The notes under the pieces are model-generated. The model was not told the origin of the DNA. It was given only the letters and a program-made list of their open reading frames with translations, and made no database searches. From Lycium barbarum (Eukaryota > Streptophyta > Magnoliopsida > Solanales > Solanaceae), in contig NC_083344.1 of assembly GCF_019175385.1 (NCBI RefSeq), positions 6,796,965-6,860,964 of the forward strand: a stretch of 64,000 nucleotides of DNA, in the 5' to 3' direction. Positions within the stretch are counted from its first letter, which is position 1. Each line of letters starts with the position of its first letter. This document shows, in pieces, positions 1 through 11,993 of the stretch. Both the position numbers and the translations under genes were made by a program.

Positions 1-380
1 CATTTGGAAGTATGTTTGGCTTAAAAGTTAATTCAAAAAGGGTTTAAAGGTCTGTTAAGTGAGGTGTTTGATTTGGTTTCTGAGCAATCTATTTGATAGT
101 GTGTTTGGTTTGGAGATTATTTAAAGGTTGAAGATTTGTTATGTATTGGACTTAGTCTGATCCTGTTTGTCCTACTTAATCATGTGTTTGGTTGGAAGGT
201 TGAAGGTCTGTTGTGTGCTCTGTCTGATTCTATTTGTCCTACTTGGGTAATGTGTTTGGCTTTAAGGGTGTTTAATGGCTACAGGTGGATTAAGTAAGAT
301 GTTGGCCTGATTCTTGTTTGTTCCATTTTGTAATATATTTGGTTGAAAGGTTGGTCTGAGGTTTTAAAACTTGGTATTTT
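1..380. repeat. degenerate tandem repeat, unit about 70-85 bp
   Basis: The phrase TGTGTTTGGTT followed by AAGGTTGAAG, then TCTGATTCTATTTGTCCTACTT, recurs at about 98, 181 and 248, with weaker copies near 11, 62 and 332. Units are diverged, so this is an old array. No function is evident. Confidence 0.45.
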
Positions 381-3300
381 ATATCACATTAGTAATATGT
401 TGAGATATAGGCTTTAAATAATGGTTCTGGGAAAAGGGGTTTGAACTTGATCAAAGAGTATTCACTTAGCTTGCATTTGTCTTATTGCTTATGCTTGTAG
501 CAAGCACTAGAAATTATTGAATCAACCTCTGAGTAGAACCTACAAATATGTATGAGCTTGGGATGATTTTAAAAGGTCTTTGATACTGCTATAACAAACT
601 GAATCCAGGATAGCTTTGAGATGGTCTTTGTTTGGTCCAAAATGGTTAATCAATTAGTTAGATAGGTTTGTTAATGGGGTAATTGTTATGCTTGTTTCAA
701 CCTAGTAATGAGATGTATTTATTCTGAAAATGGCATTAAAAAGAAAAGAGCTTAAGGGTTGGTAGCTTGATAGGAAATATGTGTGTATGTGTAAGTCTGT
801 CTTGGTCCACCATGTGTAGAAATATCCATGAATGTGTTGTGTGTAGAAAAATCTTGTTTTTTGAGACTGATCACCTAATTTATGATAACTATAAAGATAA
901 GAGACAAAAGGAGGAGGGGTAATGGGAAACCTTGATACAAGTCTGTCCATCTTGTCTTTGTGTAGCTGTCTTAGATGCTTTACCTTTTCTCTTGATGTTG
1001 TGAATTGAGTTCTTTAAAGATATAAGTAAATAAGGCTAAGAAAGGGTTAAGGATAATATCTCAAAATTTGGCTAAGGCTAGAGTAATTGTGATTTGAGTC
1101 TATTGCTGCTTTTCTCTGTGTGAATTGATCCCAATGGAAGGAAAATGTGTGTTTCTTTTGAGATGAAATGTCGTTAAGAGCAAAGATCCTTTCACAATTA
1201 TAACCTTGGTTTGAAGCTGCTTATGAACATTAGCTTGTTATTATTGTTAAAATGTTTATGGTGGGTCTGTTCCTAGTGCATGTTTGGAACTTGGTAACAA
1301 AAGTCTTTTAAAGGTTAAGCATAGTTTCATGAGTCAACTGTGGTAGTTATGTGATAGAGTTAAGATGTTTAAAACCTTCCCCTGGCCCTTAGTGTTGTCA
1401 CTAGGGTATGAGGATGAGTTCATAAGGGAAAGGAAAAAGGTCTTGGGAGAGTAAAAGGTGAGCCTGGGCATGAACTGGAGGTGGTGACCAGTGGAACCCA
1501 GTTTGCTGAAAGGAGATTCAGGAAAAGGAGATGGGGAGGTGATCACCCCCCCCCCCTATCCTGCTTTCCTTTCCTGACCCTGAGACTCCATCTTTTTCTT
1601 TTAGAACTTTTGTTCATGGTCATTGGACACATAAGGATCTCAGATGGATTAGACAGACTTAACCACATCTGGGAAAAGTGTGCACCTAGAGTTAAATGAA
1701 CTGCTGTCAACATTTGGAAAGTCTAAGTCTTGTATGATTTTCACCATGTTTCCTGAAAGTTTGTTTTTCTTTATCTGGGGAGTTTGCCTGTTTGAGTTTT
1801 ATTGTTTGAACTGGTTTTGTATAAGGAAGTGGGATTGATAAGTGTATTGTACTGGTCTAAGTCCACATCATAAGAAACTAAGTGTCAACTTTGTTGCTCA
1901 CTATTTGCTCCTGTTTGTGATCATATGTCTTTTATCCACCTTTTCCTTAGCCTGTTCATCCATGACTGGTATCTAAGAATCTGCCTCTTTGGTTTGTTGT
2001 TGTAGCCTGTTTCCTGTGCAATGATTGAATCCTCTTGCTTATCAAAAACTGATCATGCCATAAACCTAGATCTTTCTTTTTCTTTCTTGTCCCTTGTGAA
2101 AAAGATTCTAATTAGACTAAGTAGTTGAAAGGTCATTACTAAGGGTCAAAACTGTTTTATTTTTAAGGCTGTTTTGACTAAGTGCACACATAACTTGCCT
2201 GTTGAAACCTCTTTTCTTTAATAAAGGTCTTCAGAGTTCATTCATTTGTTAACAGTAATCCTAATTAGTTAACATGTCTATTACATGTTTGGGTGATAAA
2301 AGAAAGGTAAGTTTAAAAGCTGCCAGTTTTAAATGTGTGCTCTAAAGTCATAAACTCTGTCAAGCCTTCCTTTACTTGAAATAAGTAATACTGTCTAAAG
2401 TCTGGATTGCTTGTGGTGTCTTCCCTAGGCCTTTTGCACCTTTTGATCTGGGGTCCTAGTGATTTGCCTAGGTGGTTGGTGTCATTCCTTGTTTATCTTG
2501 GGCATCAGGCCCCTATGAGAATGCTATGTCTGCTTTGTTACTAATTTGGTTATGTGTGCTTGGGGTTAGTTTGGATGAACTTATGTCATGATCTGAATCT
2601 ATGAGTAATATAGACCTATCCGGGATGAGGCTGGAAGCCAAGAGAGCCTGAATAGTTTGTATTGATTGAACCTGACCCTACCATCACTTGAATTAGTTTA
2701 GCTATCCTGGTTTTTCTAGGAAGTTTCCCTGACCTTAGCATAAATGGACAGGCCTGTTTGGTTTGAGCATGTGCATTTGGAACCCTTTTATGTTAAGTTC
2801 TAGGCTAAATAACCTCGAATGATACAAACGTCCATGTGATCATAGAGAAGGTTGGAAATGAACTGAAGCCACATGGCCTAAGAAATGTCTTTTAAAGGGG
2901 TCTTGGGGAAAGGAGAAGAGGAAATCCAGGCCCAACCTAGTTCATAACATTTTCCTTCAGATAAGAGGTCCCATGGCACTTCTGTGGTTTGTGGGGCTGA
3001 TGTTCATTGCCAAGAATTCTGGAAACCACATAGATTCTGCCCCCTAGGCTTAGTGAGACCCCCCTCTCAGCTTATAGTTAGCTTGTCCCAGTAAGATTGA
3101 TTTTATCTTTGACCAAATGAAGAATAATTGTGCACATGAGTTCAAGTTAGAAATAAAAATGGAAGGTTAGGCAGAAGTGCAAAACTGGTTTGCTCATTTT
3201 CCTTAACCTAGTCTTGTTTACTTGTCCTTAATGGGTACACTAGTTGCCCCCCTAGTTGACTTCAGGCTTGGTGCATAAGGCTCAGACACGGGAGGACCTC

Positions 3301-4063
3301 AGTCTTGCTCCCCTTTCCTGCCATGGCCACATCCTTGTTTGGTTTTGTATGCTCTTCTCATTGGCAAGAGGCAAAGATGCCCTAGTTCATTTCATGGTAG
3401 CATGTTTAGTACTAATTTTCCTCCTTTGTGTGTCAAAGCTTGTGTGCCTTATCATGATTATGTGTCTTTAATTTATCTTCATAGGTCATTCTATATCTGA
3501 TACTGCAGCTATGTTATTTTTCTATGACTATGTTGTTTTGTCCTTGTCCCATTTATAATTAATAGGCTACAGTTGTGTCACCCCGTAACTGTGGGCTTGG
3601 GTTTTATTTCTCTGATTCATTCAGTCTATTTTAGGCCTCTCTCATAAGTGTGCGTATGGTCATATTTTTCTATTGTAAGTCTATGAAATTATTTGCTTTG
3701 TTTTCTTGAATTGCATTGTGTGATGAATCTGGGCAACTATGTAGTATCTTATCCTGGGATCTGCTTATGTTTTTGTGGCTAAATTGGTGTGGGACAAGGT
3801 AATTTGGGGTGGGGTCTAGTCTTAGCCTTCCCCGGTGACCAGCTGCCTGGGGTTCGTGAAACCCCTTGGAACTTGTGCGGCATCGGGAATACGGGGGAAA
3901 TGACTCACCCTTCCTCCTCATTGCCAAGGACCAGCCAACAGGCCTTGTAGCATTCACACATAAGCCTTGGCACAACTGCCTTGCTTCCTTGACCTGCAGA
4001 ATCTGTGTTGATATACATGTTTATGTTTGATGTACATGTCCTTTATTCTTAGTATAATCGTGA

Positions 4064-4068
4064 TAGTT
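4064..4068. repeat. target-site duplication TAGTT, left copy
   Basis: The five bases TAGTT directly precede the LTR start TGTCATGACC and recur directly after the LTR end GGTGTAACA at 24640-24644. This pairs two LTR pieces lying 20 kb apart as one insertion. Confidence 0.75.
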
Positions 4069-4679
4069 TGTCATGACCTAAACCAGAGGGCCATGACGGG
4101 CACCCGGAGCTAACCCACCGAGCACCTCTGAACATACATCTCATAATCATTTCTGGGTGGACCATAAAGATAGCTTATGGGCATCATAATCTGTAAGGGC
4201 ATATGTCGCAGGATAACGACACATCTTTACATAATCATCAACAATTATGCCCATCACCACAAGCCAACAAGGCTACTAAAATATTATACAACAATATGAA
4301 CCGGTAGGGTTATGAAACGTCTAACTGTACACACATGTCTACGAGCCTTTACATATAATACAAGTGACCATAAGGACCAATACCAATGGACTGTAGCTCC
4401 GAAGTAAGTGGAGTGCTCCTGAGAATCCGCTGATAAAGCACCTACGGATCTGATCCGTCTCCCTGCCTACCTGCGGACATGAGCGCAGCGTCCACAAGAA
4501 GGGACGTCAGTACGAATAATGTACTGAGTATCTAAGGCATGAGTAACCACATAATGAAAGCATGAAGATAACATAATATAGAAGAGATCAACATGTGCCT
4601 CTAAATGCCTTTTTAAGGCGGATGTCATGCATGCTTGGCTTTAAAAAAAAAAAACTTTTCATATATACATATGAAAAGT

Positions 4680-4941
4680 ATCCTGCCCGGCCACTGAGGC
4701 TCAGTTATATATATATATAGTATCATGCCCGGCCACTAAGGGTCGGTTATCTATATAGTATCATGCTCGGCCACTAAGGGTCGGTAATGTATATAGTATC
4801 ATGCCCGGCCACTAAGGGTCGGTTATGTATATATAGTATCATGTCCGGCCACTAAGGGTCGGTTATATATATATATAGTGTCATGCCTGGCTACTAAGGG
4901 TCGGTTTGTAGATAGTATCATGCCCGGCCACTAAGGGTCGG

Positions 4942-4985
<44 letters not shown>

Positions 4986-5080
4986 TCATGCCCGGCCACT
5001 AAGGGTCGATTTTTATATAGTATCATGCCCGACCATGTAGGTACGGTTGTATATAATATCATGCCCGGCCATGGAGTCGC
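4680..5080. repeat. tandem array, unit about 45 bp, CCCGGCCACTAAGGGTCGG
   Basis: About nine units of TATCATGCCCGGCCACTAAG plus GGTCGGTTATATATA, with a pure TA stretch at 4944-4982. The equivalent place in the LTR at 59119 holds a different but related array (TATCCGTACCCGGCCCTTTC), so the repeat is a variable region of this LTR family. Confidence 0.85.
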
Positions 5081-6248
5081 GGTATTATAAAAGTTACATA
5101 TATAAATACATATAGCATGCATGAGAGCCCAATTAAACGTTTCTACTCTATCAGAGTGACGTATGGTTGGTAACCTCCGATTTATATTATGGAACAATCA
5201 TCATCGTTATATCCCACCTTGAAGGAACAAGTAACATAAGGTGAGATCAACAACAATGAATAAAATCAAGAAAATCATGAAATAAGCTCAATAATCTCAT
5301 AATAGCATCAAATCCATAAGCTTTGGAATCTCCAAAAATGGAATCATCATCATCATCATTATCATCATGGAAAACATCTATCTTTGGCATCATAAGAATT
5401 TTGAGAATCATGAACTTCTAGCTTTTTGGAAATAAGGATGTTATGGAAAACATGTATGGATTCATAAGAAAAGAATCATGCCTTTAGAAGGAAAGGGACA
5501 GCCTTAACATAATTTTTTGGTCTCCTTAACTACTTAATGCTTATCCTCCCAAGCTCGTAAATCTACATTCAAGAGAATTCAAATTATTGTTAGGCTTATT
5601 GTCATATGCTTATCTTAAGCCTTCAAATTAAACCCCTTTAGAATCTGCCGAAATTCGGACAGCATCTGCCTTATATCTTCTACTCCCTCCAATATTCAAA
5701 ACAACTCCTAAAGCACAATAACACATCAACAATTCCATAATCAAAAGATTACATTCAAACTATACTCAATTCAATCCCAATCCATAACAACCATTTCATA
5801 CAACCCCTTATAAACTCGTATACGACAATTCCTTAACATCATTATTATCCCTCATAACAAGATTATGGTCAAAACATGCTAATAATTATAACTCAAGTTA
5901 ATTCACAACTCAAGATATCATCAAATGCATATTTGAACTTTTCCTACAATTTTCGTCTCCTCAAATCTTAACATAATTACCAAACAAACTCATAAACATG
6001 AAACTAAGATGAAATCTTACCTCAAAATTCAAGAACACTTCAATTCCATGGTTACTTCACCTTAAAAATACTCACCCAAACATCTTCAAGAAGAGGAGAC
6101 AAGTGTAGACCTCACTTGGAACCCTTAACCACTTTTATCTATACTTTGATCCTTGGTTTGGGCTTGGAAATATATTGGAATACGTTTGGAGAAGTTTTTA
6201 GGAAGATTTAACTTATGGTGACAAATAAGTCTACTAATTAGAAATGGT

Positions 6249-6280
6249 GACAAGTTTGACCAGCCAAAGTCAAACTTGTC
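6249..6280. repeat. perfect 12-bp inverted repeat, 8-base loop
   Basis: GACAAGTTTGAC, spacer CAGCCAAA, GTCAAACTTGTC. It lies close to the point where the solo LTR is broken by nested sequence. It could fold as a hairpin; no function is shown. Confidence 0.8.
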
Positions 6281-6335
6281 TTAAAAATATGATTAAGTTA
6301 AATGGGACTGAATTATAATTTTTGAAACTTTTTAA

Positions 6336-6694
6336 TTTTTTACAAAATATAAAAAGACCCCAATTTAATCCCAAAAAACCCACTAGCCTCCCTTCTCCTG
6401 CCCCCACCATTCCCCCCAAACCGCAATTTTTTTTTAAAAAAAGTTTTAAATTTTTTTATTTGCTTTATCACCAGCCCCCTGCTCCCACCCCTCCTCCGCA
6501 ACCCTCCCCCCCCCCCCCCCCACCCAACACCAATTTTTATTTTTTTTAAAAAAATTAATTTTTTTTATTTGCTTTTTCACCAGCCCCCTTGCTCCCACCC
6601 CTCCTCCGCCGCCCCCTGCTAACACCAAATTTTTTTTATCTTTTTTTAAAGTTTTAATTTTTTTTTATTTACTTTTTCACCCGCCCCCCTGTTC
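6336..6694. repeat. C-rich/T-rich minisatellite (inverse of the 23.2-kb array)
   Basis: Roughly 95-bp units alternate runs of C (CCAGCCCCCTGCTCCCACCC) with T-rich and A-rich runs. Read on the minus strand it matches the arrays at 17161-17370 and 23176-23730. The open frames across it are low-complexity artefacts. Confidence 0.75.
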
Positions 6695-7833
6695 CCATTA
6701 AACTGCAAAAACCCAAACTAAACTAAGACAGGAACATATGAACATCATTAAAAACCGAAACTAAACTAACTAAACATAAGCATGCATAATACTACTAAAT
6801 TACTAAACTGAGATTCGACCAACTGAAACAACAAACATGTGAACACATAAACACTTATTAAACCATTAAAACTGCAATTAAACTAATTAAAGAAGGATTG
6901 CTTACCTTCTTCGAGTGCAGCAAACTAGGCTCGATTCTCGGATCTACACTCGAATTCGAATAGCAACAGGGTAAAATGTCTTAGTATTTCGTAGGAATAC
7001 CCGACAGTATAGGGATGGAAAAAATGTTGATTTCTAAAGAGATCAAGGCGGCTAAAGTAAGAACTCCCCTTTCTCCTCCGATTTCAAGATGTATTTATAG
7101 CAATTGAGTGCTAGGGTTAGGATTTTCAAATTTCAAATTCGAAAATGTCCAAAAGGGTGTCACGGGTTTGAATAACATGGTAAGCTTTGTGGGTGGACGT
7201 TTTTTCACCCAAATGGTGCAACAAAACTTTTGCCATCCAAAGGTCAGAGAAAAATGGCAGAAAGGGGAAAGTCGCTTTGTTCAGTTTCACGTGGAGGAGA
7301 ACGACAGAACGATGGAGATAATTTTTGTATGGAAATGGTTAGACAAGGCTGTGTAAGGTTAAAGATGATTAGGGTTTTGCCTGAAATGGATGGAAGAGAG
7401 AAGGTAGAGAGATGAGAGTGCGGCTGCGTTTTGTTTTTGATGAAGAGATTAGGGTTAGATGATGACATAACGGAAATGGGCCGGATCGGGTAAAAATAGT
7501 GGGTAATGTTCTTTATGATTTTAAGAGATAAATGGGCCGATTGAACTGGTCTAGAAAGAGTTTTTTGTGGGCTGGTAGGATCTGAAATTTGTCCCTTTTC
7601 CTCCTTTAATTAATTTATTTGGACATCTTCATCTTAATAATTTGGACTAGAATTAACCACTTTCAAATATATAATAACTTCTTATTGAAATAAATAACCG
7701 TGCAATAAATATTTGAAAGTATTAATATAGTGCTTTGTTAAGTAAATTTGAAATAACTCGTCCAAATTATTAACGATCAAGAAACGCAGATTAATTAATT
7801 GAAGGAAAAGTGGGACAAAATTGCGTGTCAACA
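6695..7833 (-). mobile_element. element A 3' LTR, truncated
   Basis: It is almost identical to 14812-15956 over about 1.14 kb, ending at TGTCAACA (the LTR start TGTTGACA on the minus strand). The remaining 2.8 kb of the LTR is missing and replaced by the C-rich minisatellite. A TATA box (TATAAATA, plus-strand 7092-7099) lies about 735 bp inside the LTR start. Confidence 0.8.
7092..7099 (-). promoter_or_regulatory. TATA box of element A 3' LTR
   Basis: The minus strand reads GCTATAAATACATC. The paralogous 5' LTR has the same box at 15210-15216, and the position fits a U3 promoter. Confidence 0.55.
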
Positions 7834-7847
7834 GATGCCCCTCTTCG
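7834..7847 (-). promoter_or_regulatory. polypurine tract of element A
   Basis: The minus strand reads CGAAGAGGGGCATC directly before TGTTGACACG. A purine run at this point primes plus-strand DNA synthesis in LTR retrotransposons and fixes the element's orientation as minus. Confidence 0.75.
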
Positions 7848-8399
7848 ACCGGAGACGATGTAAGATTTTTCGGGCGAAGAAGTTGACGTAGTAGCCAATT
7901 TTGTTCCGACTAACAAATATGACTTGGAAGAACTTGAGAAAATATGGGTTAGGAGAATTGGTGGAAAATATTATAGGGTGGAAGGAATTATGGCCGAACC
8001 CGTTTCGAATTGCCTACATATCTCGGGTTTCATGAGAATCAAGCTGTATGAAGTTTGAGAGAAGTGGGTCGATACTGACGCTACGCTTTTTGCCCCAGTG
8101 TTGAATTATGGTGAGACCGGATATAGAAAAGGCTTACAAGATTGTGAAAGGAGTTGATTGAGTAAAGTTTTAGCGGTGGATATGGACGAGAAATTAACCT
8201 ATGTATCACGTGTTTGTGGACGTAGGCGGAATTGAATTCGAGAGTAGATCCGTGACCCTTTCTTGTGAGTTTGATATTCCTCTTCAGCAAATTTGCCCCA
8301 GTTCACTGCATAAGATATAGTTCCACGTTATGTTGCGTCTCTGTATGTGGATTGTTCTTTCTGTCAAAACTGAAATTCATGTCAGAATCACTAATAAAG

Positions 8400-9620
8400 T
8401 CCGGGGTAAAGTTGAAAATGAAAAACTTATAATATGAGTGTGAAAATGAGGATGAAGCCGTGTGGCTTATAATGAAGCCGTGTGTCCAAATGTTGGTTGT
8501 CTTCAGGGACTTGAATGAATGCGCGATGTTTTATGCAGATGAGGCCGTATAGCAAAATAATGTCTCCGGTTGTTTTCGGGGACTTGATGGTAGATGATAT
8601 GCTGATGAGGCCGTACAGCCAAGCGATGTCTGTGGAATTTAAGGTAAAGTCATTAGAGTAGGCAAAGTAAATGATAAAGTAATTGATAAAGTAGGGAGTA
8701 AAGTAAGTGTGCGGCCGTTTGGCTTATGAAAATGAGGTTGTATAGCCATATGATATCTCCGGTTGTCTTCGGAGACTTGATGAAGACCCTGTAAAGTTCA
8801 AGGTAAAGTTGTTAAAGTAAAGTGAATGATGTCTCCAGTTGTCTTCGAAGACTTAATGATAATTCCTGTAAAGTTCAGGGTAAAGTCGTTAAAGTTGGTA
8901 AAGTGAATGATAAAGTAATTGGTAGAGTAAAGTGATAGTGTAGCCGTTTGGCTAATACAAAAGAGGATGTATAGCCGAATGACGTCTCCGGTTGTCTTCG
9001 GAGACCTAATGTTGATTCCTGTAAAGTTCAGGATAAAGTCGTTAAAGTAGGTAAAGTGGATGACGTCTCCGGTTGTCTTCGGAGACTTAATGATAATTCC
9101 TGTAAAGTTCAGGGTAAAGTCATTAAAGTTGGTAAAGTAAATGATAAGAATGCAGCCATTTGGCTTATGCATATGAGGCTGTATAGCCAAATGATGCCCC
9201 GGTTGTTTTCGGAGACCTAATGATAATTCCTGTAAAGTTCAGGATAAAGTTGTTAAAGTTGGTAAAGTAAATGATAAAGTAATTGGTAAAGTAAAGTGAG
9301 AGTGCAGCCGTTTGGCTAATGCAGAAAAGGTTGTATAGCCAAATGATGCCTCCGGTTGTCTTCAGAGACTTAATGATAATTCCTGTAAAGTTCAGGGTAA
9401 AGTGGTTAAAGTAGGTAAAGTGAATGATGTCTCCGGTTGTCTTCAGAGACTTGACGAAGATTCCTATAAAATTCAGGGTAAAGTCGTTAAAGTTGGTAAA
9501 GTAAATGATAAAGTAATTGGTAAAGTATAGAGTAAAGTGATAGTGTAGCCGTTTTGGCTAATGATGTTGATGAGATCGTGACGGGCCCAATTAATGATGT
9601 CGTCGGTTTTCGACATTTAA
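8400..9620. repeat. tandem array in element A 3' region
   Basis: About nine copies of a block built on TCTCCGGTTGTCTTCGGAGA, then TGTAAAGTTCAGGGTAAAGT, then GGTAAAGTAAATGATAAAGT, plus a GCAGCCGTTTGGCTAA module; copies start near 8565, 8755, 8828, 8984, 9063, 9201, 9350 and 9428. The first motif can form a 6-bp stem. The array lies between the gag remnant and the 3' LTR, the usual place for such arrays in Tat elements. The open frame at 8798-9190 (minus) is repetitive and not a gene. Confidence 0.85.
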
Positions 9621-9833
9621 TCCTGATTTAATTCGCCTTCGGTTTCGACAACCTACAAAAATAGGTGTCTTTGTCAATAAGTCATAAAGTTATTGTGATA
9701 AAAATAAAATTAATGATAAAGTTGGAAATAAAGCCATTTGGCTTTTAAGGCGAGGCCATAATGAGCCAAATGATGTTTTCGGCCATGATTGATAGACTTG
9801 ACTGTTGGTCTCGCGGTCTTTTAATTCCTGCAC

Positions 9834-10180
9834 TCAAAGAAAAATTCTTAGTTTGGGAGGGGGAAGCTGATTCGTGTTGACTCGAATCTTGACGTTGTTG
9901 GCGCTCCATTCGTCTTGTTTGTTTGGATCTTGTGATCTCCGTTCAAGCCTCGGTAGATGAATAGTAGTGAAAACGATTGAAAGAAAGTGTTTTATTTGAA
10001 AGACATATATGTAAGTATATATATAAGGAAGGATATATAGGTATATAAGTTGTAAAAAAATTCTGCCAACTTTTAGATTGTGACACTTCCAAAACAATTG
10101 AAAAGTCATTTGTCTGTAATATTTCCTGTCTGGTAGCCTTAATCTTGTCGATGTCCAACCATTCTCTCATCTATATCTTT
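9834..10180 (-). pseudogene. degenerate remainder downstream of gag start (element A)
   Basis: Overlapping minus-strand frames at 9834-10109 and 9943-10170 continue past the gag-like frame but carry shifts and AT-rich insertions such as TATATATAAGG. A short coding-like piece (residues ERRSQDPNKQDEWSANN) remains. No complete domain can be named. Confidence 0.35.
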
Positions 10181-10780
10181 TCAAAATCTGCCCCAGTTTT
10201 GGCTTCGTGAGAGTATAATAAGCTTATGTTGTGGTGTGTTATAAGTGGTGTTTATAGGTAGTTGGTTTGGTGGGTTCAGAGGAGTAGTTATAGGAGGTGG
10301 ATTAGTGTTGGTGGATAAAGGGACATAAGGAGTGTGAACTAGCGATTGACTTGGTGGGTTGACGAGTGGTGGAATAGGAGTAGCATAGGTAGTGTAGGTG
10401 GGTGGTTGACTCTGTGGAGGAGTATAGACGGATGACGGATTTGGTGGATTTGCGAGGGTGATTGGAGGAAAGTTGTTGTTGGTAGGTGCATTATTTCGTG
10501 GAGGAAAATGTTCAGGAACTGGAGATTCAAGTGATGGAAAACGAGGTGGATTTGGTGCGACATTTCTAGGTTCAGGAGGTGGACTTTGGAGTGTGACGGA
10601 CAAATTGGTCAAGTCCCTAATCCGATTCAGTTCTCCACGTAGATCCTCAATCTCTTGAGTCAGGCGGGCGATATGTTCATCATGTTGAATAGTAGTTCTA
10701 TGTTCGGAAGTCTCAGAGGGATCATTAGAGATCACGATGTTTTCCAAACCAGTTGAAATAGGTGCGGCTGGATCAGACAT
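10181..10780 (-). CDS. gag-like N-terminal fragment of Tat/Ogre-type element
   Basis: A 199-residue frame starts MSDPAAPIST. Residues about 34-62 form a charged coiled-coil (RLTQEIEDLRGELNRIRDL), followed by about 110 residues very rich in Pro, Asn and Thr. This resembles the amino-terminal part of the gag protein of solanaceous Tat/Ogre elements, which packages element RNA; the similarity is recalled, not searched. No capsid core and no CCHC zinc knuckle follow, so the gene is truncated. It sits between the leader (10781-11976) and the repeat array. An active protein is unlikely. Confidence 0.55.
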   Translation of the reverse strand: MSDPAAPISTGLENIVISNDPSETSEHRTTIQHDEHIARLTQEIEDLRGELNRIRDLTNLSVTLQSPPPEPRNVAPNPPRFPSLESPVPEHFPPRNNAPTNNNFPPITLANPPNPSSVYTPPQSQPPTYTTYATPIPPLVNPPSQSLVHTPYVPLSTNTNPPPITTPLNPPNQLPINTTYNTPQHKLIILSRSQNWGRF

Positions 10781-11976
10781 AATAATTTCCTTTCCTTGAA
10801 CAACCCAACAACGTCGAGGTAATGATGACGTCTTTCACCTTGTGAGGTAAGGATGGTCGGCCAGCTCGAGTGTCAACACGAATCAACTCTTTTGGGAATA
10901 ACATAATAAGAAAAAGTAAACAAAATATGCAAATGATATCAGTCTCATTAACATATCTAGGTAAAGTCATGATCACGTAGAGTCAAATAAGTCATGTAGC
11001 AAATAATTCATCAAATAAAGGCCACAAGTTGTCAAGCAAATGTAAACAAGTGTATCAAACAACAATAACGCGTCCTAATATGCATGTGACCTCTTTGTGC
11101 CAGAGGTAAGCCTAACGTTTGTTTGAAGGGTAAAGTGTGCCATAATACGTCATCCCATTGCTTTTGGCTAATTAAACAAAATCTATTTCCCAAAATAAAG
11201 TACAAAATTAATGTAATATTTAGTACATATCAAATGAATACAACATAAAGTGTTTCCTACTCTAAATAAAGTAAATACAATTTCCTATGTCTAGTTCCAT
11301 TTTGTGACGTATTTGATCTTCGTCAATTGTTGACCATAGATGTACTCCGATGCAAATCCGTACCTGTCATAGAAACATTAGTCATTCCCTCCCTCCTAAA
11401 GTTTAATTAGTTAGAGCAAATAGTCAATATTTAGGCACAGTTATCCCTCAAACATGCAAATAAAGTATGATTAGTGTCACTTGGGGTTGTGGACCCACTT
11501 GGACGTTTGGGTAAAGTCATCTAATGGGCTTAATATACCAAGGGTATTAAACCTCCTAGGTCATGAAATGTATGCTCCTAATAAAGGGTATTGGTTTAGC
11601 TCTACCCTAGGTTGACTAAGAGTGGGTTCACTAGACGCAAGGTTCCCGAGCGAACAACTCGAGTGAGAAGGCTACGCGGTCACACGGAAAATCCGGACAC
11701 CCCGCGCATATGCCAACTCTCCTAAAATTTGGGATTTTGAAAGAAATTTGCGAGTGCGCAAAACACACCTCGCGTGTACGTGTGATAATGTGAATTTCCG
11801 GATGTGGAGAAAAGTGATACGAGATGACAGTTTATATCAAAACAATAACACATAAACAGTTTGTATCACACAAACAGCTAATAGCATGTTCAAACAGTTA
11901 ACAACAAATAAAGTAATTAAAACAAGCACACAAAGCCTATTTAAACTAAGTCCGTTATGGTTAGAACCTAAGTGTT
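10781..11976 (-). mobile_element. leader of element A between primer site and gag
   Basis: The region is non-coding and matches 17371-18532 closely, for example around AAGGATGGTCGGCCAGCTCG, TAATACGTCATCCCATTGC and CCTCGCGTGTACGTGTGATA. It is the untranslated leader shared by elements A and B. Confidence 0.7.
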
Positions 11977-11993
11977 CCCCAGCGGAGTCGCCA
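11977..11993 (-). promoter_or_regulatory. primer binding site of element A (tRNA-Arg)
   Basis: The plus strand reads CCCCAGCGGAGTCGCCA, identical to the 3' end including CCA of plant tRNA-Arg(ACG) as I know it. The minus strand therefore pairs with that tRNA, which would prime first-strand synthesis. It lies three bases from the LTR end. Confidence 0.75.

Larger units (their letters stand above)
1..4068. other. intergenic region without a recognisable gene
   Basis: Only short, unrelated open frames occur here and none resembles a known protein. The DNA is AT-rich with many TGTTTGG and TCTGTT words. It probably belongs to old transposon sequence, because a fragment at 4022-4068 (GTTTGATGTACATG followed by TTCTTAGTATAATCGTGATA) recurs just beyond the solo LTR at 24669-24715. 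I could not define element ends, so this is left as unassigned repeat-like DNA. Confidence 0.5.
4069..6335 (-). mobile_element. gypsy solo LTR, left part (interrupted)
   Basis: It begins TGTCATGACC and contains blocks shared with the LTR at 59119-61809: the stretch around GGGACGTCAGTACGA, the phrase GAGATCAACATGTGCCT, a CCGGCC tandem array, and a block near ATCCCACCTTGAAGGAAC. The related LTR has its polypurine tract on its right side, so this family is read here on the minus strand. The right part of the same LTR lies at about 23731-24639; the total of about 3.1 kb is close to that of the other two family members (2.3 and 2.7 kb). The inner break point is approximate. Confidence 0.7.

Noticed and set aside
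8798..9190. 130-residue repetitive minus-strand protein
   Set aside because: It is the translation of the tandem array in element A; repeats follow the DNA period and other family units are not open.
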